A stretch of DNA of 64,000 nucleotides, taken from Cupriavidus malaysiensis. GTDB lineage: Bacteria > Pseudomonadota > Gammaproteobacteria > Burkholderiales > Burkholderiaceae. Below the pieces are notes generated by a model. The model made no database searches and was not told the origin of the DNA. It worked only from the letters and a program-made list of their open reading frames with translations. Below are positions 1-12,411 of the stretch, one piece after another; within the stretch, counting starts at the first letter, position 1; each line of letters opens with the position of its first letter. Made by a program: the position numbers and the translations under genes. The stretch is from positions 1,922,001 to 1,986,000 of the forward strand of contig NZ_CP017755.1 in the NCBI RefSeq assembly GCF_001854325.1, in the 5' to 3' direction.

Positions 1-9
1 TGCCGAGCT

Positions 10-168
10 TCATCGCGGCACCTCCTCGAAGGCTTGCGCGCCGGGCGGCAACGCCGCGGCGCCACAGTGACGGCAGCGCCGGTCCGACAGGGCCAGCACG
101 GCCGCGGCACGCCAGGCGCGCAGATAGGGCAAGGCGGCCAGCCCGAAAGGAATCAGATGGAATGACAT
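10..168 (-). CDS. Small CxxC protein, unknown function
   Basis: A 52-residue ORF whose ATG at 168-166 follows a strong ribosome binding site (GGGAGG, 6 nt upstream). Its N-terminal half is hydrophobic and its C-terminal half has a CRHC (CxxC) pair. The stop codon overlaps an ATG at 13-11 (ATGA), which would start another minus-strand gene running off the left edge, so this is probably the first gene of a leftward operon. I do not recognise the family. The longer in-frame ORF reaching 261 lacks a better start. Confidence 0.45.
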   Translation of the reverse strand: MSFHLIPFGLAALPYLRAWRAAAVLALSDRRCRHCGAAALPPGAQAFEEVPR

Positions 169-551
169 GAAGCCTCCCTCATGCCTTGCCGGCATTCCGG
201 CAGCAGGCAGGCGAGACGACTCCGCCGCGCGGCGCGCGGATGACGGACGAGCGCCGTCCATCGCGCGATCAGCCGATCAGCGGAAGTCGAAGCAATGGAT
301 GTGGGAGGGAGGCGTGCGGAGAACCCGCGCGCATGCCACTACCCGCCGTATCGGCCAGGCAGTGGCGAGGAATCGCCTTGACTGACTAGCCGCTCAGGAA
401 TCGGCCGGCGGCCGACTAGAACAACTGTCCATGGGAATCACCCGTAGTGAAGACGGAGCGAAGCATACCAAAGAGGCAAATCGGCGCGCAATGCCAATTT
501 CTCGGCATTTGACATGGAAATTTCCACCCCACCGGCGGCGCGTTCATCGCG
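169..551. other. Non-coding gap, no supported gene
   Basis: About 380 bases between the small CxxC protein and the 3' end of the XRE-cupin gene. The ORFs here are short, overlap each other and lack ribosome binding sites. It presumably holds the promoter of the leftward small gene, but no clear -10/-35 pair was found. Confidence 0.4.
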
Positions 552-1352
552 TCAGGTCCGCCTGCGTGGCACTGCCGGCGCACGCGCGCGGCGCCGCTCC
601 CCGGCTGGCGCCGTCTCCACCGCCGTTTCCACCGCTGGCTTAGTCGCCGGCTTCGCCGCCTCGCGCCCGGCCAGCTTGGCGCTGCGCTTCGCCTGCGCGC
701 TCGCAGCCGTCGCCCCGGCCTGCGCCGAACGCATCTGCGCGCTCTCGCTGGTGGTGACACCGATGGTGCGCGCCAGTTGGCGGCTGACGCTGATATAGGC
801 GTGCCCGAGGCGCGCATCGAAGTAAAGCGAATCGCCCCGCGCGAGCCGTACGAACTCGCCATTGGTGAAATGCACCTCGACCTCGCCGCTGAGCACGTAG
901 ATGAACTCTTCGCCCGGGTGGCTGGCGTAGGCTTCGGGGCCGGTGATGCGGCGCGCGTGCACCGTCGCCACGGTGGGGCTCATCTGCTTGCCCGCCGCCT
1001 CGGTGCCGAGGAACTCATAGGTGATCGACTGGCCCGTGTAGACCACGCCCTGGTTGGCGCGCGTGACGATCGGCCCCTGGAACGGCGCCGCGGTCTCGCC
1101 GGCGCCGGCGAACATTTCCCCCATGTCCATCTGCAGCGCCTTGCCCAGGGCCGCAAAGTTCTCGTAGCCCAGCGCAAGCTGGCCACGCTCAGCGCGCGAG
1201 ATGGTGGTGATGGAGACGCCGGACAGCTCCGACAGGTGGGCCAGGGTCCAGCCGAAGTCCTTGCGTGCGCGGCGCAGGCGCTCGCCGAAAGTCTCCCGGT
1301 CAAGGGTGCGCGATGCATTGGCGCCGCGCGGCGGCACGTCTTTCTCTTTCAA
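552..1352 (-). CDS. XRE-cupin transcriptional regulator
   Basis: A DNA-binding regulator of about 266 residues. Residues ~22-77 form a lambda-repressor-type helix-turn-helix (GVSITTISRAERGQ core). Residues ~130-200 form a cupin barrel (HPGEEFIYVLSG and GDSLYFDARLGH motifs), as in regulators sensing small organic ligands. The C-terminal ~60 residues are a basic Ala/Arg-rich tail, probably disordered. I chose a TTG start at 1352 because AGAGG lies 7 nt upstream; no in-frame ATG lies nearby, and the longer ORF would run into the promoter repeats. The gene is divergent from the DadA-like flavoprotein and the repeat array at 1417-1512 lies between them. Control of the downstream catabolic genes is inferred from position. 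Confidence 0.88.
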   Translation of the reverse strand: MKEKDVPPRGANASRTLDRETFGERLRRARKDFGWTLAHLSELSGVSITTISRAERGQLALGYENFAALGKALQMDMGEMFAGAGETAAPFQGPIVTRANQGVVYTGQSITYEFLGTEAAGKQMSPTVATVHARRITGPEAYASHPGEEFIYVLSGEVEVHFTNGEFVRLARGDSLYFDARLGHAYISVSRQLARTIGVTTSESAQMRSAQAGATAASAQAKRSAKLAGREAAKPATKPAVETAVETAPAGERRRARAPAVPRRRT

Positions 1353-1416
1353 GCCAGGTCCTCTATCGATGGCACGGCGCCGTCCCGGCGGACGGCGTGA
1401 GGGCAGATTATCCCAG

Positions 1417-2728
<1,312 letters not shown>

Positions 2729-2790
2729 CGCCGCGGCGCGCGGATGGCAAGACGGACAACCAAGACAACAACGACATCCAGGAGACAACC

Positions 2791-4239
2791 ATGCGCGTGT
2801 TCAGCGCTTCCCTCGCCACCGAGACCAACACCTTCGCGCCCATGCCCACCGGGCTGGCGTCCTTCCGCGACCGCGGCTACTTCCCGGCGGGCAAGCATCC
2901 CGACCAGATGACTTTCTTCTCCGGCCCGCTGTGGGCCGCGCGCCTGCGCGGCAAGGAACGCGGCTGGACCCTGCTGGAAGGCATGGTGGCCGGGGCCCAG
3001 CCCAGCGGCACCACCACGCGCCAGGCTTACGAGTCCCTGCGCGAGGAACTGCTGGCCGACCTGCGCGCGGCGCTGCCGGTCGACATGGTGCTGCTCGGGC
3101 TGCACGGCGCCATGGTCGCCGATGGCTACGATGACTGCGAGGGAGACCTGCTGCGCCGGGTTCGCGAGATCGTCGGGCCCGAGGTGGTGGTCGGCGCCGA
3201 ACTGGACCCGCACAGCCACCTGACGCCGGCCATGACCGCGCACGCGGACCTGCTGATCGCCTTCAAGGAATATCCGCACACCGACGTGCTGGAGCGTGCG
3301 CTGGAACTGGTCGACCTGTGCGCGGCCAGGGCCGAGGGACGCATCCGCCCGGTGGCCGCGGTGGTCGACTGCGAGATGATCGTCACCATGCACACTTCGC
3401 GCGAGCCGGCGCGCGGCTTCGTCGACCGCATCCAGGCGCTGGAAGGCCGCGATGGCGTGCTGTCGATCTCCATCGCGCACGGCTTCGCCTGGGGCGACGT
3501 GCCCGAGATGGGCACCAAGGTGCTGGTCTACACCGACGGCGACCCCGCCGCCGCCCAGGCGCTCGCGCGCCGGCTGGCCGACGAGCTGATCGGCCTGCGC
3601 GAGGCGCTCGACGTACCCTACCCCGACATCGATGCCGCGCTCGACCAGGCGCTGGCCTGCGACGGCGGCCCCGTGGTGCTGGCCGACGGCGCCGACAACC
3701 CCGGCGGCGGCGCGGCCGGCGACTCCACCTTCATCCTGCGCCGCCTGCTCGAACGCGGCATCGGCAACGCCGCCATCGGCCCGCTGTGGGACCCGGTGGC
3801 GGTGCGCATCGCCTTCGAAGCCGGCGTGGGGGCACGGCTGCCGCTGCGCATCGGCGGCAAGATCGGCCCGCTGTCCGGCCAGCCCCTCGACCTCGACTGC
3901 ACGGTCAAGGCGCTCCATCCCGACATGGTGATGACGGGCCTGGCCAACGCGCCGATGCCGCTCGGCGACTGCGCGCTGGTGGAAGCCGGCGGCATCGACA
4001 TCGTGCTGATCACGCTGCGCAACCAGGCCATGGGCACCGACCTGTTCACGCAGCTGGGCTGCGACCTGTCGGCGCGCAAGCTCATCGTCGTCAAGTCCTC
4101 GCAGCACTTCTATGCCGCCTTCTCGAAGGTGGCACGCCATGTCATCTATGTGGGCGCGCCGGGCGCGGTCACGCTGGACCTGCGCACCCTGCCGTACCGG
4201 CATATCCGGCGGCCGAAGTGGCCGCTCGACGCCGCCTGA
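2791..4239 (+). CDS. M81 family metallopeptidase (MlrC-like)
   Basis: A 482-residue protein with the MlrC/DUF1485 layout. The N-terminal domain begins with FSASLATETNTFAP; the GLHGAMV and ELDPHSH motifs follow, where the DxH residues are expected to bind zinc. An MlrC C-terminal domain contains DGADNPGGGAAGDST. MlrC is known from microcystin breakdown, where it cleaves the linear products. Related proteins occur widely in peptide-utilisation operons. GGAG lies just upstream of the ATG. It sits 62 nt after the flavoprotein gene and before a peptide transporter, which suggests intracellular cleavage of an unusual peptide. Confidence 0.85.
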   Translation: MRVFSASLATETNTFAPMPTGLASFRDRGYFPAGKHPDQMTFFSGPLWAARLRGKERGWTLLEGMVAGAQPSGTTTRQAYESLREELLADLRAALPVDMVLLGLHGAMVADGYDDCEGDLLRRVREIVGPEVVVGAELDPHSHLTPAMTAHADLLIAFKEYPHTDVLERALELVDLCAARAEGRIRPVAAVVDCEMIVTMHTSREPARGFVDRIQALEGRDGVLSISIAHGFAWGDVPEMGTKVLVYTDGDPAAAQALARRLADELIGLREALDVPYPDIDAALDQALACDGGPVVLADGADNPGGGAAGDSTFILRRLLERGIGNAAIGPLWDPVAVRIAFEAGVGARLPLRIGGKIGPLSGQPLDLDCTVKALHPDMVMTGLANAPMPLGDCALVEAGGIDIVLITLRNQAMGTDLFTQLGCDLSARKLIVVKSSQHFYAAFSKVARHVIYVGAPGAVTLDLRTLPYRHIRRPKWPLDAA

Positions 4240-4372
4240 GCGCCGCCTCAGCGCCACCTGACGCCACCTGAGCCCGGCCAGGGCTGCCTCGCAGATAACA
4301 GGACACCAGGCCTCCGCCTCCTGGCACATCCAGGAACACCAGAGAAGCCGGCCAACACAACGGAGACACACC

Positions 4373-5971
4373 ATGTTCCACCGCCCGCTCACCGCGCCCG
4401 CCGCGATCGTCCTCAGCGCGCTGCTCTGCACCGGCGCGGCCCTGCCGCCGCAGGCCCACGCCCAGGCTGCCGCCAAGACCCTGAAGGTCGTGCCGCACGC
4501 CGACCTGAAGATCCTCGATCCGACCTTCACCACGGCCTACATCACGCGCAATTTCGGCTACATGGTCTACGACACGCTGTTCGCCCAGGACGCGAACGGC
4601 AAGCCGCAGCCGCAGATGGTCGACACCTTCAACAGCAGCAAGGACGGCAGGCAGTGGACCTTCACGCTTCGCCCCAACCTGAAGTTCTCCGACGGCCAGC
4701 CGGTCACGGCGGCCGACGCCGTGGCCTCGCTGCAGCGCTGGGGCGCGCGCGACAGCCTCGGCCGCGCCATGGGCGAGGCCGGGGCCACCTGGAAGGCGGT
4801 CGACGCGCGCACCTTCACGCTGACCCTGCAGCAGCCCTTCGGCATGGTGCTCGACGCGCTGGCCAAGCCCTCGGGCTTCCCGCCGGTGATCCTACCGGAA
4901 CGCCTGGCCAAGCTGCCGGCCACCGCGCCGCTGACCGAGGTGGTCGGCTCCGGCCCCTACCTGTTCAAGCGCGATGAGTGGGTGCCCGGCAACAAGGCGG
5001 TGTTCGTGCGCAACCCGAACTACGTGGGCCGCCGCGAGGCACCGAGCGGGCTGGCCGGCAACAAGGCCGGCCACTTCGACCGCGTCGAATGGCTCTACCT
5101 GCCCGACGCGAACAGCGCCATCGCCGCGCTCAAGCGGGGCGAGGTCGACCTGATCGAGCAACTGCCGCCCGACTACATCACCCCCCTGCGTGCCGATCCC
5201 GCCATCAAGATCGGCGCCGGCGGCACCTACCAGGGCATGCTGGTGATGAACCAGCTCCATCCGCCCTTCAACAACCCCAAGGTGCGCCAGGCGGTGCTGC
5301 AGGCGGTCAGCCAGGAACGCTTCACCGCGGCCATGGGCTTCCCGCTGGACATGCGCATGAACTACTGCGCCACCTTCTTCATCTGCGGCAGCCCGAACGA
5401 CACCTCGGCCGGCGCCGATCCCTTCCGCAAGGCCGACGTGGCCAAGGCCAAGCAGATGCTGGCGGGTGCCGGCTACAAGGGCGAGAAGGTGGTGCTGCTG
5501 GTGCCCACCGACGTCACCGCCCTCAATGCCGAGGCGCTGATGGCGGCGCAGACCCTGCGCAGCATCGGCGTCAACGTCGACATGCAGAACATGGACTGGG
5601 CCTCGATCGGCGCGCGCCGCGCCAAGCGCGACGCGCCCGAGGCCGGCGGCTGGAACATGTACGTCACCGTGGCCGGCGAGTTCGACGCCAACTCGCCCAT
5701 CACCAATGCCTACCTGAGCGCGGCCTGCGGCAGCAGCCTGCCCGGCTGGCCCTGCGACAAGCCGCTCGACGAACTGCGCAGCGCCTGGGTGCGCGAGACG
5801 GCGCCGGCCAAGCGCCGCGAGCTGCTCGACGCCTTCCAGAAGCGCGCCTACGAGGCCGTGCCCTATGTGAACGCCGGCCAGTATTCGGCGGCCTTCGCCG
5901 CCCGCGCCAACCTCAAGGGCCTGGACAAGCTGTGGGGCGGCGTGCCCACGGTCTGGGCCCTCGACCGCTGA
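4373..5971 (+). CDS. Oligopeptide ABC transporter substrate-binding protein
   Basis: A 532-residue periplasmic protein of solute-binding family 5 (DppA/OppA type). It begins with a cleavable signal peptide ending near AHAQA. The fold signature is LRPNLKFSDGQPVTAADA, followed by GSGPYLFKRDEW. GGAG lies 11 nt before the ATG. It precedes the two permeases and two ATPases in the usual Dpp order. The ligand cannot be read from sequence; the neighbours favour a peptide or N-acyl amino acid. Confidence 0.92.
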   Translation: MFHRPLTAPAAIVLSALLCTGAALPPQAHAQAAAKTLKVVPHADLKILDPTFTTAYITRNFGYMVYDTLFAQDANGKPQPQMVDTFNSSKDGRQWTFTLRPNLKFSDGQPVTAADAVASLQRWGARDSLGRAMGEAGATWKAVDARTFTLTLQQPFGMVLDALAKPSGFPPVILPERLAKLPATAPLTEVVGSGPYLFKRDEWVPGNKAVFVRNPNYVGRREAPSGLAGNKAGHFDRVEWLYLPDANSAIAALKRGEVDLIEQLPPDYITPLRADPAIKIGAGGTYQGMLVMNQLHPPFNNPKVRQAVLQAVSQERFTAAMGFPLDMRMNYCATFFICGSPNDTSAGADPFRKADVAKAKQMLAGAGYKGEKVVLLVPTDVTALNAEALMAAQTLRSIGVNVDMQNMDWASIGARRAKRDAPEAGGWNMYVTVAGEFDANSPITNAYLSAACGSSLPGWPCDKPLDELRSAWVRETAPAKRRELLDAFQKRAYEAVPYVNAGQYSAAFAARANLKGLDKLWGGVPTVWALDR

Positions 5972-5983
5972 GCCGGGGCCGCC

Positions 5984-6919
5984 ATGGGCTTCCTGCTCCG
6001 CCGCCTGCTGGCCACGCTGCCGGTGATGGCCGTGGTGGCCGTCGTGGTCTTCCTGCTGATCCACCTGTCGCCGGGCGATCCGGCGGCGCTGATCGCCGGG
6101 GACCTCGCCACTGCCGACGACATCGCCCGCCTGCGCGGCGCGCTCGGCCTCGACCAGCCGCTCTGGCGGCAGTTCCTGCTGTGGGCCGGGCGCCTGGCCG
6201 GCGGCGACCTCGGCACTTCGATCTTCACCCACGTGCCGGTCACCACCCTGCTGGCCCAGCGGCTCGAGCCGACCGTGTCGATCGCCGCGCTGACCATGCT
6301 GCTGACGCTGCTGGTGGCGGTGCCGCTCGGCACGCTGGCGGCCTACCGCGCCGGCAGCTGGGTCGACCGCCTGGTGATGCTGTTCGCCGTGCTGGCCTTC
6401 TCGCTGCCGGTGTTCCTGGTCGGCTACCTGCTGGTCTATGCCTTCGCCATCCGCCTGCCCTGGTTCCCGGTGCAAGGCTACGTGCCGCTGGCCGAAGGCG
6501 CCGGCGCCTGGCTGCGCAGCCTGGTGCTGCCCTGCATCAACCTGGCGCTGGTCTACATCGCGCTGGTGACGCGCATGACGCGCGCCACCGTGCTCGAGGT
6601 GCTGCACGAGGACTACATCCGCACCGCGCGCGCCAAGGGCCTGGGCGTGCTGCCGGTGCTGGGCCACGCGCTGCGCAACGCCGCGGTGCCGATCGCCACC
6701 ACGGTGGGCATCGGCATCGCGCTGCTGATCGGCGGCGTGGTGGTCACCGAGACCGTGTTCGCCATTCCGGGCATCGGCCGCCTGGTGGTGGACTCCGTGC
6801 AGCGCCACGACTACCCGGTGATCCAGAGCGTGCTGCTGTTGTCCGCCGGCGTCTACGTGCTGATCAACCTCCTGATCGACCTCAGCTACCGGCTGTTCGA
6901 TCCGCGCATCCGCTACTGA
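5984..6919 (+). CDS. Oligopeptide ABC transporter permease (DppB type)
   Basis: A 311-residue inner-membrane permease. The N-terminal membrane helix leads to the HLSPGDPA motif typical of DppB/OppB. Five further hydrophobic segments follow, with the cytoplasmic EAA loop around EDYIRTARAKGLGVLPVLGHALRN interrupted by variable residues. It begins 12 nt after the binding protein stop and belongs to the same operon. Confidence 0.93.
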   Translation: MGFLLRRLLATLPVMAVVAVVVFLLIHLSPGDPAALIAGDLATADDIARLRGALGLDQPLWRQFLLWAGRLAGGDLGTSIFTHVPVTTLLAQRLEPTVSIAALTMLLTLLVAVPLGTLAAYRAGSWVDRLVMLFAVLAFSLPVFLVGYLLVYAFAIRLPWFPVQGYVPLAEGAGAWLRSLVLPCINLALVYIALVTRMTRATVLEVLHEDYIRTARAKGLGVLPVLGHALRNAAVPIATTVGIGIALLIGGVVVTETVFAIPGIGRLVVDSVQRHDYPVIQSVLLLSAGVYVLINLLIDLSYRLFDPRIRY

Positions 6920-6933
6920 GCCGGAGCCCGACC

Positions 6934-7890
6934 ATGACCCCATCCCTGCCCGCCGCGCCGGTGGACGGCGCGACGGACGCCGCCCTGAACGGCGCCCCGA
7001 ACGGCGCCCCGAACGGCGCCCATCACGGCGCCGACCTGCCCGATGACACCCCGTTCCAGCTGCCCCGCTGGTACTGGGTGCGCAAGCACCCGACCCTGCT
7101 GATCGGCGCGCTGCTGCTGCTTGCCGTGGCCGCGCTCGCGCTGGCCGCGCCCTGGCTCGCGCCCTTCGACCCGCAGGACATCGATCCCCTGGCGCGCATG
7201 CAGCCCCCATCCGCCGTGCACTGGTTCGGCACCGACGCGCTCGGCCGCGATGTCTTCAGCCGCGCCGTCTGGGGCGGCCGCGTCTCGCTGACGGTGGCCC
7301 TCGCGGTGGGCCTGCTGGCCACCGTGCTCGGCGTGGCGCTCGGCCTCACCGCCGGCTTCGTGCGCTGGACCGATGCCTTCCTGATGCGCGTGATGGACGG
7401 CCTGATGGCCATCCCCGGCGTGCTGCTGGCGATCGCCCTGATGGCGCTGACCCAGGCCAGCCTGGGCGCCGTCATCGTCGCCATCACGGTGCCCGAGGTG
7501 CCGCGCGTGGTGCGGCTGGTGCGTTCGCTGGCGCTGACGCTGCGCGAGCAGCTCTACGTCGAGGCCGCGCACGCGCTCGGCACGCGCCTGCCGGTGATCC
7601 TGCTGCGCCATGTGCTGCCCAATATGGTGGCGCCCCTGGTGGTGCAGGCCACCTTCATCGCCGCCGCCGCGGTGCTGACCGAGGCGGCCCTGTCCTTCCT
7701 CGGCGTGGGCGTGCCGCCGCAGACGCCGAGCTGGGGCAATATGATGGCCGAAGGCCGCAACTTCGTCGCCGTGGCCTTCCACATCCTGCTCTATCCCGGC
7801 CTGCTGCTCGCCACCACCGTGCTGGCCATCAACCTGCTCGGCGACGGCCTGCGCGACGCCCTCGATCCGCGCCTGGCGCGCCAACTCTGA
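6934..7890 (+). CDS. Oligopeptide ABC transporter permease (DppC type)
   Basis: A 318-residue permease with the DppC/OppC N-terminal domain, the [13 protein letters not shown] motif and a later EAA loop ([12 protein letters not shown]). The extreme N-terminus is an Asn-Gly-Ala-Pro-rich tail encoded by a 12-bp tandem repeat (6988-7023). The tail is cytoplasmic and probably length-variable. Forms the membrane channel with the preceding permease. Confidence 0.92.
   Translation: MTPSLPAAPVDGATDAALNGAPNGAPNGAHHGADLPDDTPFQLPRWYWVRKHPTLLIGALLLLAVAALALAAPWLAPFDPQDIDPLARMQPPSAVHWFGTDALGRDVFSRAVWGGRVSLTVALAVGLLATVLGVALGLTAGFVRWTDAFLMRVMDGLMAIPGVLLAIALMALTQASLGAVIVAITVPEVPRVVRLVRSLALTLREQLYVEAAHALGTRLPVILLRHVLPNMVAPLVVQATFIAAAAVLTEAALSFLGVGVPPQTPSWGNMMAEGRNFVAVAFHILLYPGLLLATTVLAINLLGDGLRDALDPRLARQL
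6988..7023 (+). repeat. 12-bp tandem repeat inside permease gene
   Basis: Three copies of AACGGCGCCCCG; the third ends in CCAT instead of CCCG. They encode repeated Asn-Gly-Ala-Pro in the cytoplasmic tail. The unit is a multiple of 3, so copy number changes would keep the frame. Confidence 0.75.
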
Positions 7891-7912
7891 ACCCTGATCC
7901 CGGGAGCCGAAC

Positions 7913-8937
<1,025 letters not shown>

Positions 8938-8941
<4 letters not shown>

Positions 8942-9933
8942 ACGCCCCCGCCCAGGCCGCCGTCCCCTTGCTGCAGGTCGAAGGCCTGCGCAAGCACTAC
9001 GCCGCGCCGCGCCGCTGGCCGGCCCCGCCGCCCGCGCCGGTACAGGCCGTCGATGGCGTCTCCTTCACGGTGGCGCGCGGCGAGACGCTGTCGCTGGTCG
9101 GCGAATCGGGCTGCGGCAAGACCACCACCGCCAAGTCCGTTCTGCGCCTGGTGGAACCCAGCGCCGGCTCGGTGCGCCTGGACGGCGAAGAACTGCTGGA
9201 GCTGTCGGCCAGCGCCATGCGCCAGCGCCGGCGCGACATGCAGATCATCTTCCAGGACCCCTACGCCTCCTTGAGCCCGCGCCTGACCGCCGGCGAGATC
9301 GTCGCCGAGCCGCTGCGCAATTTCGGCATGCGCTCGCGCGCCGAGCGCGAGGCGCGCGTGCAGTGGCTGTTCGGCAAGGTCGGGCTGCGCCCGGAAGCGG
9401 CCGCGCGCTATCCGCACGAGTTCTCCGGCGGCCAGCGCCAGCGCCTGGGCATCGCGCGCGCGCTGGCGCTGCAGCCCAGGCTGATCGTCTGCGACGAACC
9501 GGTCTCCGCGCTCGACGTGTCGGTGCAGGCCCAGGTGGTCAATCTGCTGATGGACCTGCAGCAGGAATTCGGCATCGCCTACCTGTTCGTCGCCCATGAC
9601 CTGGCCGTGGTACGCCATATCAGCCACCGCGTGGCGGTGATGTACCTGGGCCGCATCGTCGAGCTGGCCGACCGCGACACGCTGTTCGACGCGCCGCGCC
9701 ACCCCTACACCGAGATCCTGCTGTCGGCCGCGCCGGTACCCGACCCGCGCGCGCCGGTGCGCCGCATGGTGCTGCAGGGCGACCCGCCCAGCCCGGCGCG
9801 GCCGCCCTCCGGCTGCCGCTTCCATACGCGCTGCCCGCTGGCGCAGGAGGTCTGCCGCACCCAGGCGCCGGCGCTGACCCCGCGCCCGGGCGCCGGGGCC
9901 GCCGAGCACCTGGTGGCCTGCCATTTCCGCTGA
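8938..9933 (+). CDS. Oligopeptide ABC transporter ATPase (DppF type)
   Basis: A 331-residue ABC ATPase. Walker A is [10 protein letters not shown], the signature is [10 protein letters not shown] and Walker B is [12 protein letters not shown]. The DppF-type C-terminal Cys motif is [14 protein letters not shown]. Pairs with the preceding ATPase as the heterodimeric motor. It is the last transporter gene before the deacylase, 62 nt downstream. Confidence 0.94.
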
Positions 9934-9995
9934 AGGTGGCACCCCGCTGCTGCCTCCCTTTCCGATCCCCTTGCCCTGCCCAGGAGAACCCCACG

Positions 9996-11462
9996 ATGGC
10001 TGAACCGGTTACCACCCACCACGACCTGCTGATCCGCGGCGGCACCGTGATCGACGGCAGCAGGGCACCGCGCTTCGAAGCCGACGTGGCAGTGCGCGAC
10101 GGCCGCATCGCCGCCATCGGCGACCTGTCCGGCCACAGCGCCGCGCGCACGCTCGACGCGCACGGCCGCATCGTCGCGCCCGGCTTCATCGATTCCCATA
10201 CCCACGACGACCAGGCCGTGCTGTCGCAGCCGGCCATGCCGTTCAAGGTCTCGCAGGGTGTCACCACGGTGGTGGCCGGCAACTGCGGCATCAGCGCCGC
10301 GCCGCTGCGCGCCGACATGGACCTGCCGATGCCGCTGGGCCTGATCGACGCCCCGCCCGACGGCCGCTTCGGCACCTTCGCCGCCTACCTCGACGCGCTG
10401 CGCGCGGCGCCCAGCTCGGTCAACGTGGCCGCCATGGTCGGCCATTCCACACTGCGCGCGGTCACCATGGCCTCGCTCGAGCGCCCGGCCGACGCCGGCG
10501 AGATCGCCGCCATGCAGGCCCTGGTGGAAGAGGCCATGCAGGCCGGCGCCATCGGCCTCTCGACCGGCACTTTCTACCCGCCGGCGGCAAAGGCCACCAC
10601 CGAAGAGATCATCGAGGTATGCCGGCCGCTGAGCGCGCGCAAGGCGCTCTATGTCACCCATATGCGCAACGAATCCGACCATGTGATGGAGGCGCTGCAG
10701 GAGACCTTCCGCATCGGCCGCGCGCTCGACGTGCCGGTGGTGGTGTCGCACCACAAGGTGCAGAACACCCCCAACTTCGGCCGCAGCCGCGTCACGCTGC
10801 CCTTTATCCAGGAGACCATGCGGCAACAGTGTGTGTCGCTCGACTGCTATCCCTACACCGCCGGCTCCACCATGATCCGCACCGAGGCGCACATGCTGGA
10901 AGGCCGCGTGCGCATCGCCTCCAGCCAGCCGCACCCCGAGTGCGCCGGCCGCGACCTCGACGAGATCGCGCGCGAATGGGGCGTGTCCAAGCAGGAGGCC
11001 GCGCAGCGCCTGCAGCCCGGCACCGCGATCTACTTCCTGATGGACGAGGGCGATGTGCAGCGCATCCTCGCCTTCGAGGACACCATGATCGGCTCCGACG
11101 GCATTCCCGTGGGCGAGAATCCGCACCCGCGCCTGTGGGGCACCTTCCCGCGCGTGCTCGGCCACTACTGCCGCGACATCGGCCTGTTCCCGCTGGAAAC
11201 CGCGGTGTGGAAGATGACCGGACTCACCGCGCGCAACTTCGGCCTGCACGGGCGCGGCACGCTGGCGGCGGGCAATCATGCCGACCTCGTCATCTTCGAC
11301 GCCGGCACGATACGCGACGCGGCGGACTACGACACGCCCACGCGGCCGGCCGAAGGCATCGATACCGTGATCGTCAACGGCGCCGTCACCTGGCACGCGG
11401 GCCGGCATACGGGCGCGCGCAACGGCCAGGTCATCACGCGGCGCGATCCCGTGGCGGCTTAG
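9996..11462 (+). CDS. N-acyl-D-amino-acid deacylase (amidohydrolase)
   Basis: A 488-residue D-aminoacylase-type amidohydrolase. Evidence: the N-terminal LLIRGGTVIDGSRAPRFEADVAV strand, the metal-binding FIDSHTHDD motif, the conserved GNCGIS loop, the VVVSHHKV histidines and the GSDGIPVG aspartate. Family enzymes hydrolyse N-acyl-D-amino acids to free D-amino acids in the cytoplasm. CAGGAG lies 11 nt upstream of the ATG; the longer ORF from 9936 has no ribosome binding site. Together with the DadA-like oxidase this gives a plausible path from imported N-acyl or peptidic D-residues to keto acids. Confidence 0.88.
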   Translation: MAEPVTTHHDLLIRGGTVIDGSRAPRFEADVAVRDGRIAAIGDLSGHSAARTLDAHGRIVAPGFIDSHTHDDQAVLSQPAMPFKVSQGVTTVVAGNCGISAAPLRADMDLPMPLGLIDAPPDGRFGTFAAYLDALRAAPSSVNVAAMVGHSTLRAVTMASLERPADAGEIAAMQALVEEAMQAGAIGLSTGTFYPPAAKATTEEIIEVCRPLSARKALYVTHMRNESDHVMEALQETFRIGRALDVPVVVSHHKVQNTPNFGRSRVTLPFIQETMRQQCVSLDCYPYTAGSTMIRTEAHMLEGRVRIASSQPHPECAGRDLDEIAREWGVSKQEAAQRLQPGTAIYFLMDEGDVQRILAFEDTMIGSDGIPVGENPHPRLWGTFPRVLGHYCRDIGLFPLETAVWKMTGLTARNFGLHGRGTLAAGNHADLVIFDAGTIRDAADYDTPTRPAEGIDTVIVNGAVTWHAGRHTGARNGQVITRRDPVAA

Positions 11463-11510
11463 CCAGGCGGCGAGCCGACCAGCCGGCCAAGCCGCCGAGC
11501 TGCTGAAACC

Positions 11511-11732
11511 CTAAGGCGCGGGCGCGCCGCCCGGCCGTGCGCCGGCCGCGGCGCGCCAGGCCTCCAGCTGCGCGCGCACCGCCGCCAGGTGTTCGCCTGC
11601 GGCATCGACCGCGTCCTCGAGCTGCTGCGGCGTGCAGTGCAGCTCCGCGCACCAGTAACGCGCCTCCAGGGCATCCATCAGGTTGACCCGGCCCGGGTCC
11701 AGGGGCCGGAAGCCCTGCGGAATGTCGCTCAT
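11511..11732 (-). CDS. DUF3606 domain protein
   Basis: A 73-residue protein matching the DUF3606 pattern: a DPGRVNLMDALEARYW N-terminus, then a CTPQQLEDAV helix that resembles a small helix-turn-helix. No biochemical role is established. It stands alone on the minus strand, downstream of and convergent with the deacylase gene. Confidence 0.75.
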   Translation of the reverse strand: MSDIPQGFRPLDPGRVNLMDALEARYWCAELHCTPQQLEDAVDAAGEHLAAVRAQLEAWRAAAGARPGGAPAP

Positions 11733-11918
11733 GCCTGCCTCCCTATGTCGGCGGGCGCCACCTGTCCCGCCGGCGCGTGCTTGCGGCCGGCATCCGTGCG
11801 ACGCCTTCAGGCACTGTAGACCAAATCCGCCTGCATGCAGCCCGGGCGCACCAGGCCCGGACCATGCTCCGGGGCCGCCTTCCTGCAAGGCGGGCCGCGA
11901 CCGGGCGCCGCCGCGCGC

Positions 11919-12134
11919 TCAGGCGCGCGGCGGGGGAAACACATACCAGCATCCGTCGCCGTGCCGGAAGAAGAACAAGGCGAGGCGGCTGTCGCCATGC
12001 GCGGCCTCCACCCGCACGCAGCCGTACGGATTCACCGGGGAGCGCGCCATACGCGTGATGCGCACCGGCAGGCCGGCCGCCGGCCCCATCCATTTGCCGA
12101 TCAGCCGGCGCAGCGATATCGCATCGGTCCGCAT
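11919..12134 (-). CDS. Small hypothetical protein
   Basis: A 71-residue ORF preceded by an AGAGGA ribosome binding site. It starts with a short basic segment and ends with a beta-rich aromatic stretch (LALFFFRHGDGCWYVFPPPRA). Family not recognised. The base composition and start context look like a real gene, but the reading frame is short in GC-rich DNA. Confidence 0.5.
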   Translation of the reverse strand: MRTDAISLRRLIGKWMGPAAGLPVRITRMARSPVNPYGCVRVEAAHGDSRLALFFFRHGDGCWYVFPPPRA

Positions 12135-12411
12135 GGCATCCTCTTCCTCAGCCTGCGTGGGTGACGTACGGCACGCAGCCGGCGGCGCAACGCGCCGATG
12201 CCCGCCCGGGTCGGGGCCTGGCCGTGGCGAGCCGTCCCCGGCGAGGGCCTGGGATTGCGCGGCCCGCTTTGAGCGCGGCGCCCCAGTGGCTATGCTGATC
12301 GATGGGCGCGCGCTCCCCGGTGCCACCTCGACCCGGGCCTTGCGGCGGCCGTGGCGGCACGCCCGGCATGGCAGGTGCCGGCCGATCGCAGTGATTCCGT
12401 GAACCCGCATC

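Noticed and set aside
4892..7210. 772-codon minus-strand ORF
   Set aside because: Antisense to the binding protein and permease genes; low-complexity composition and no domain.
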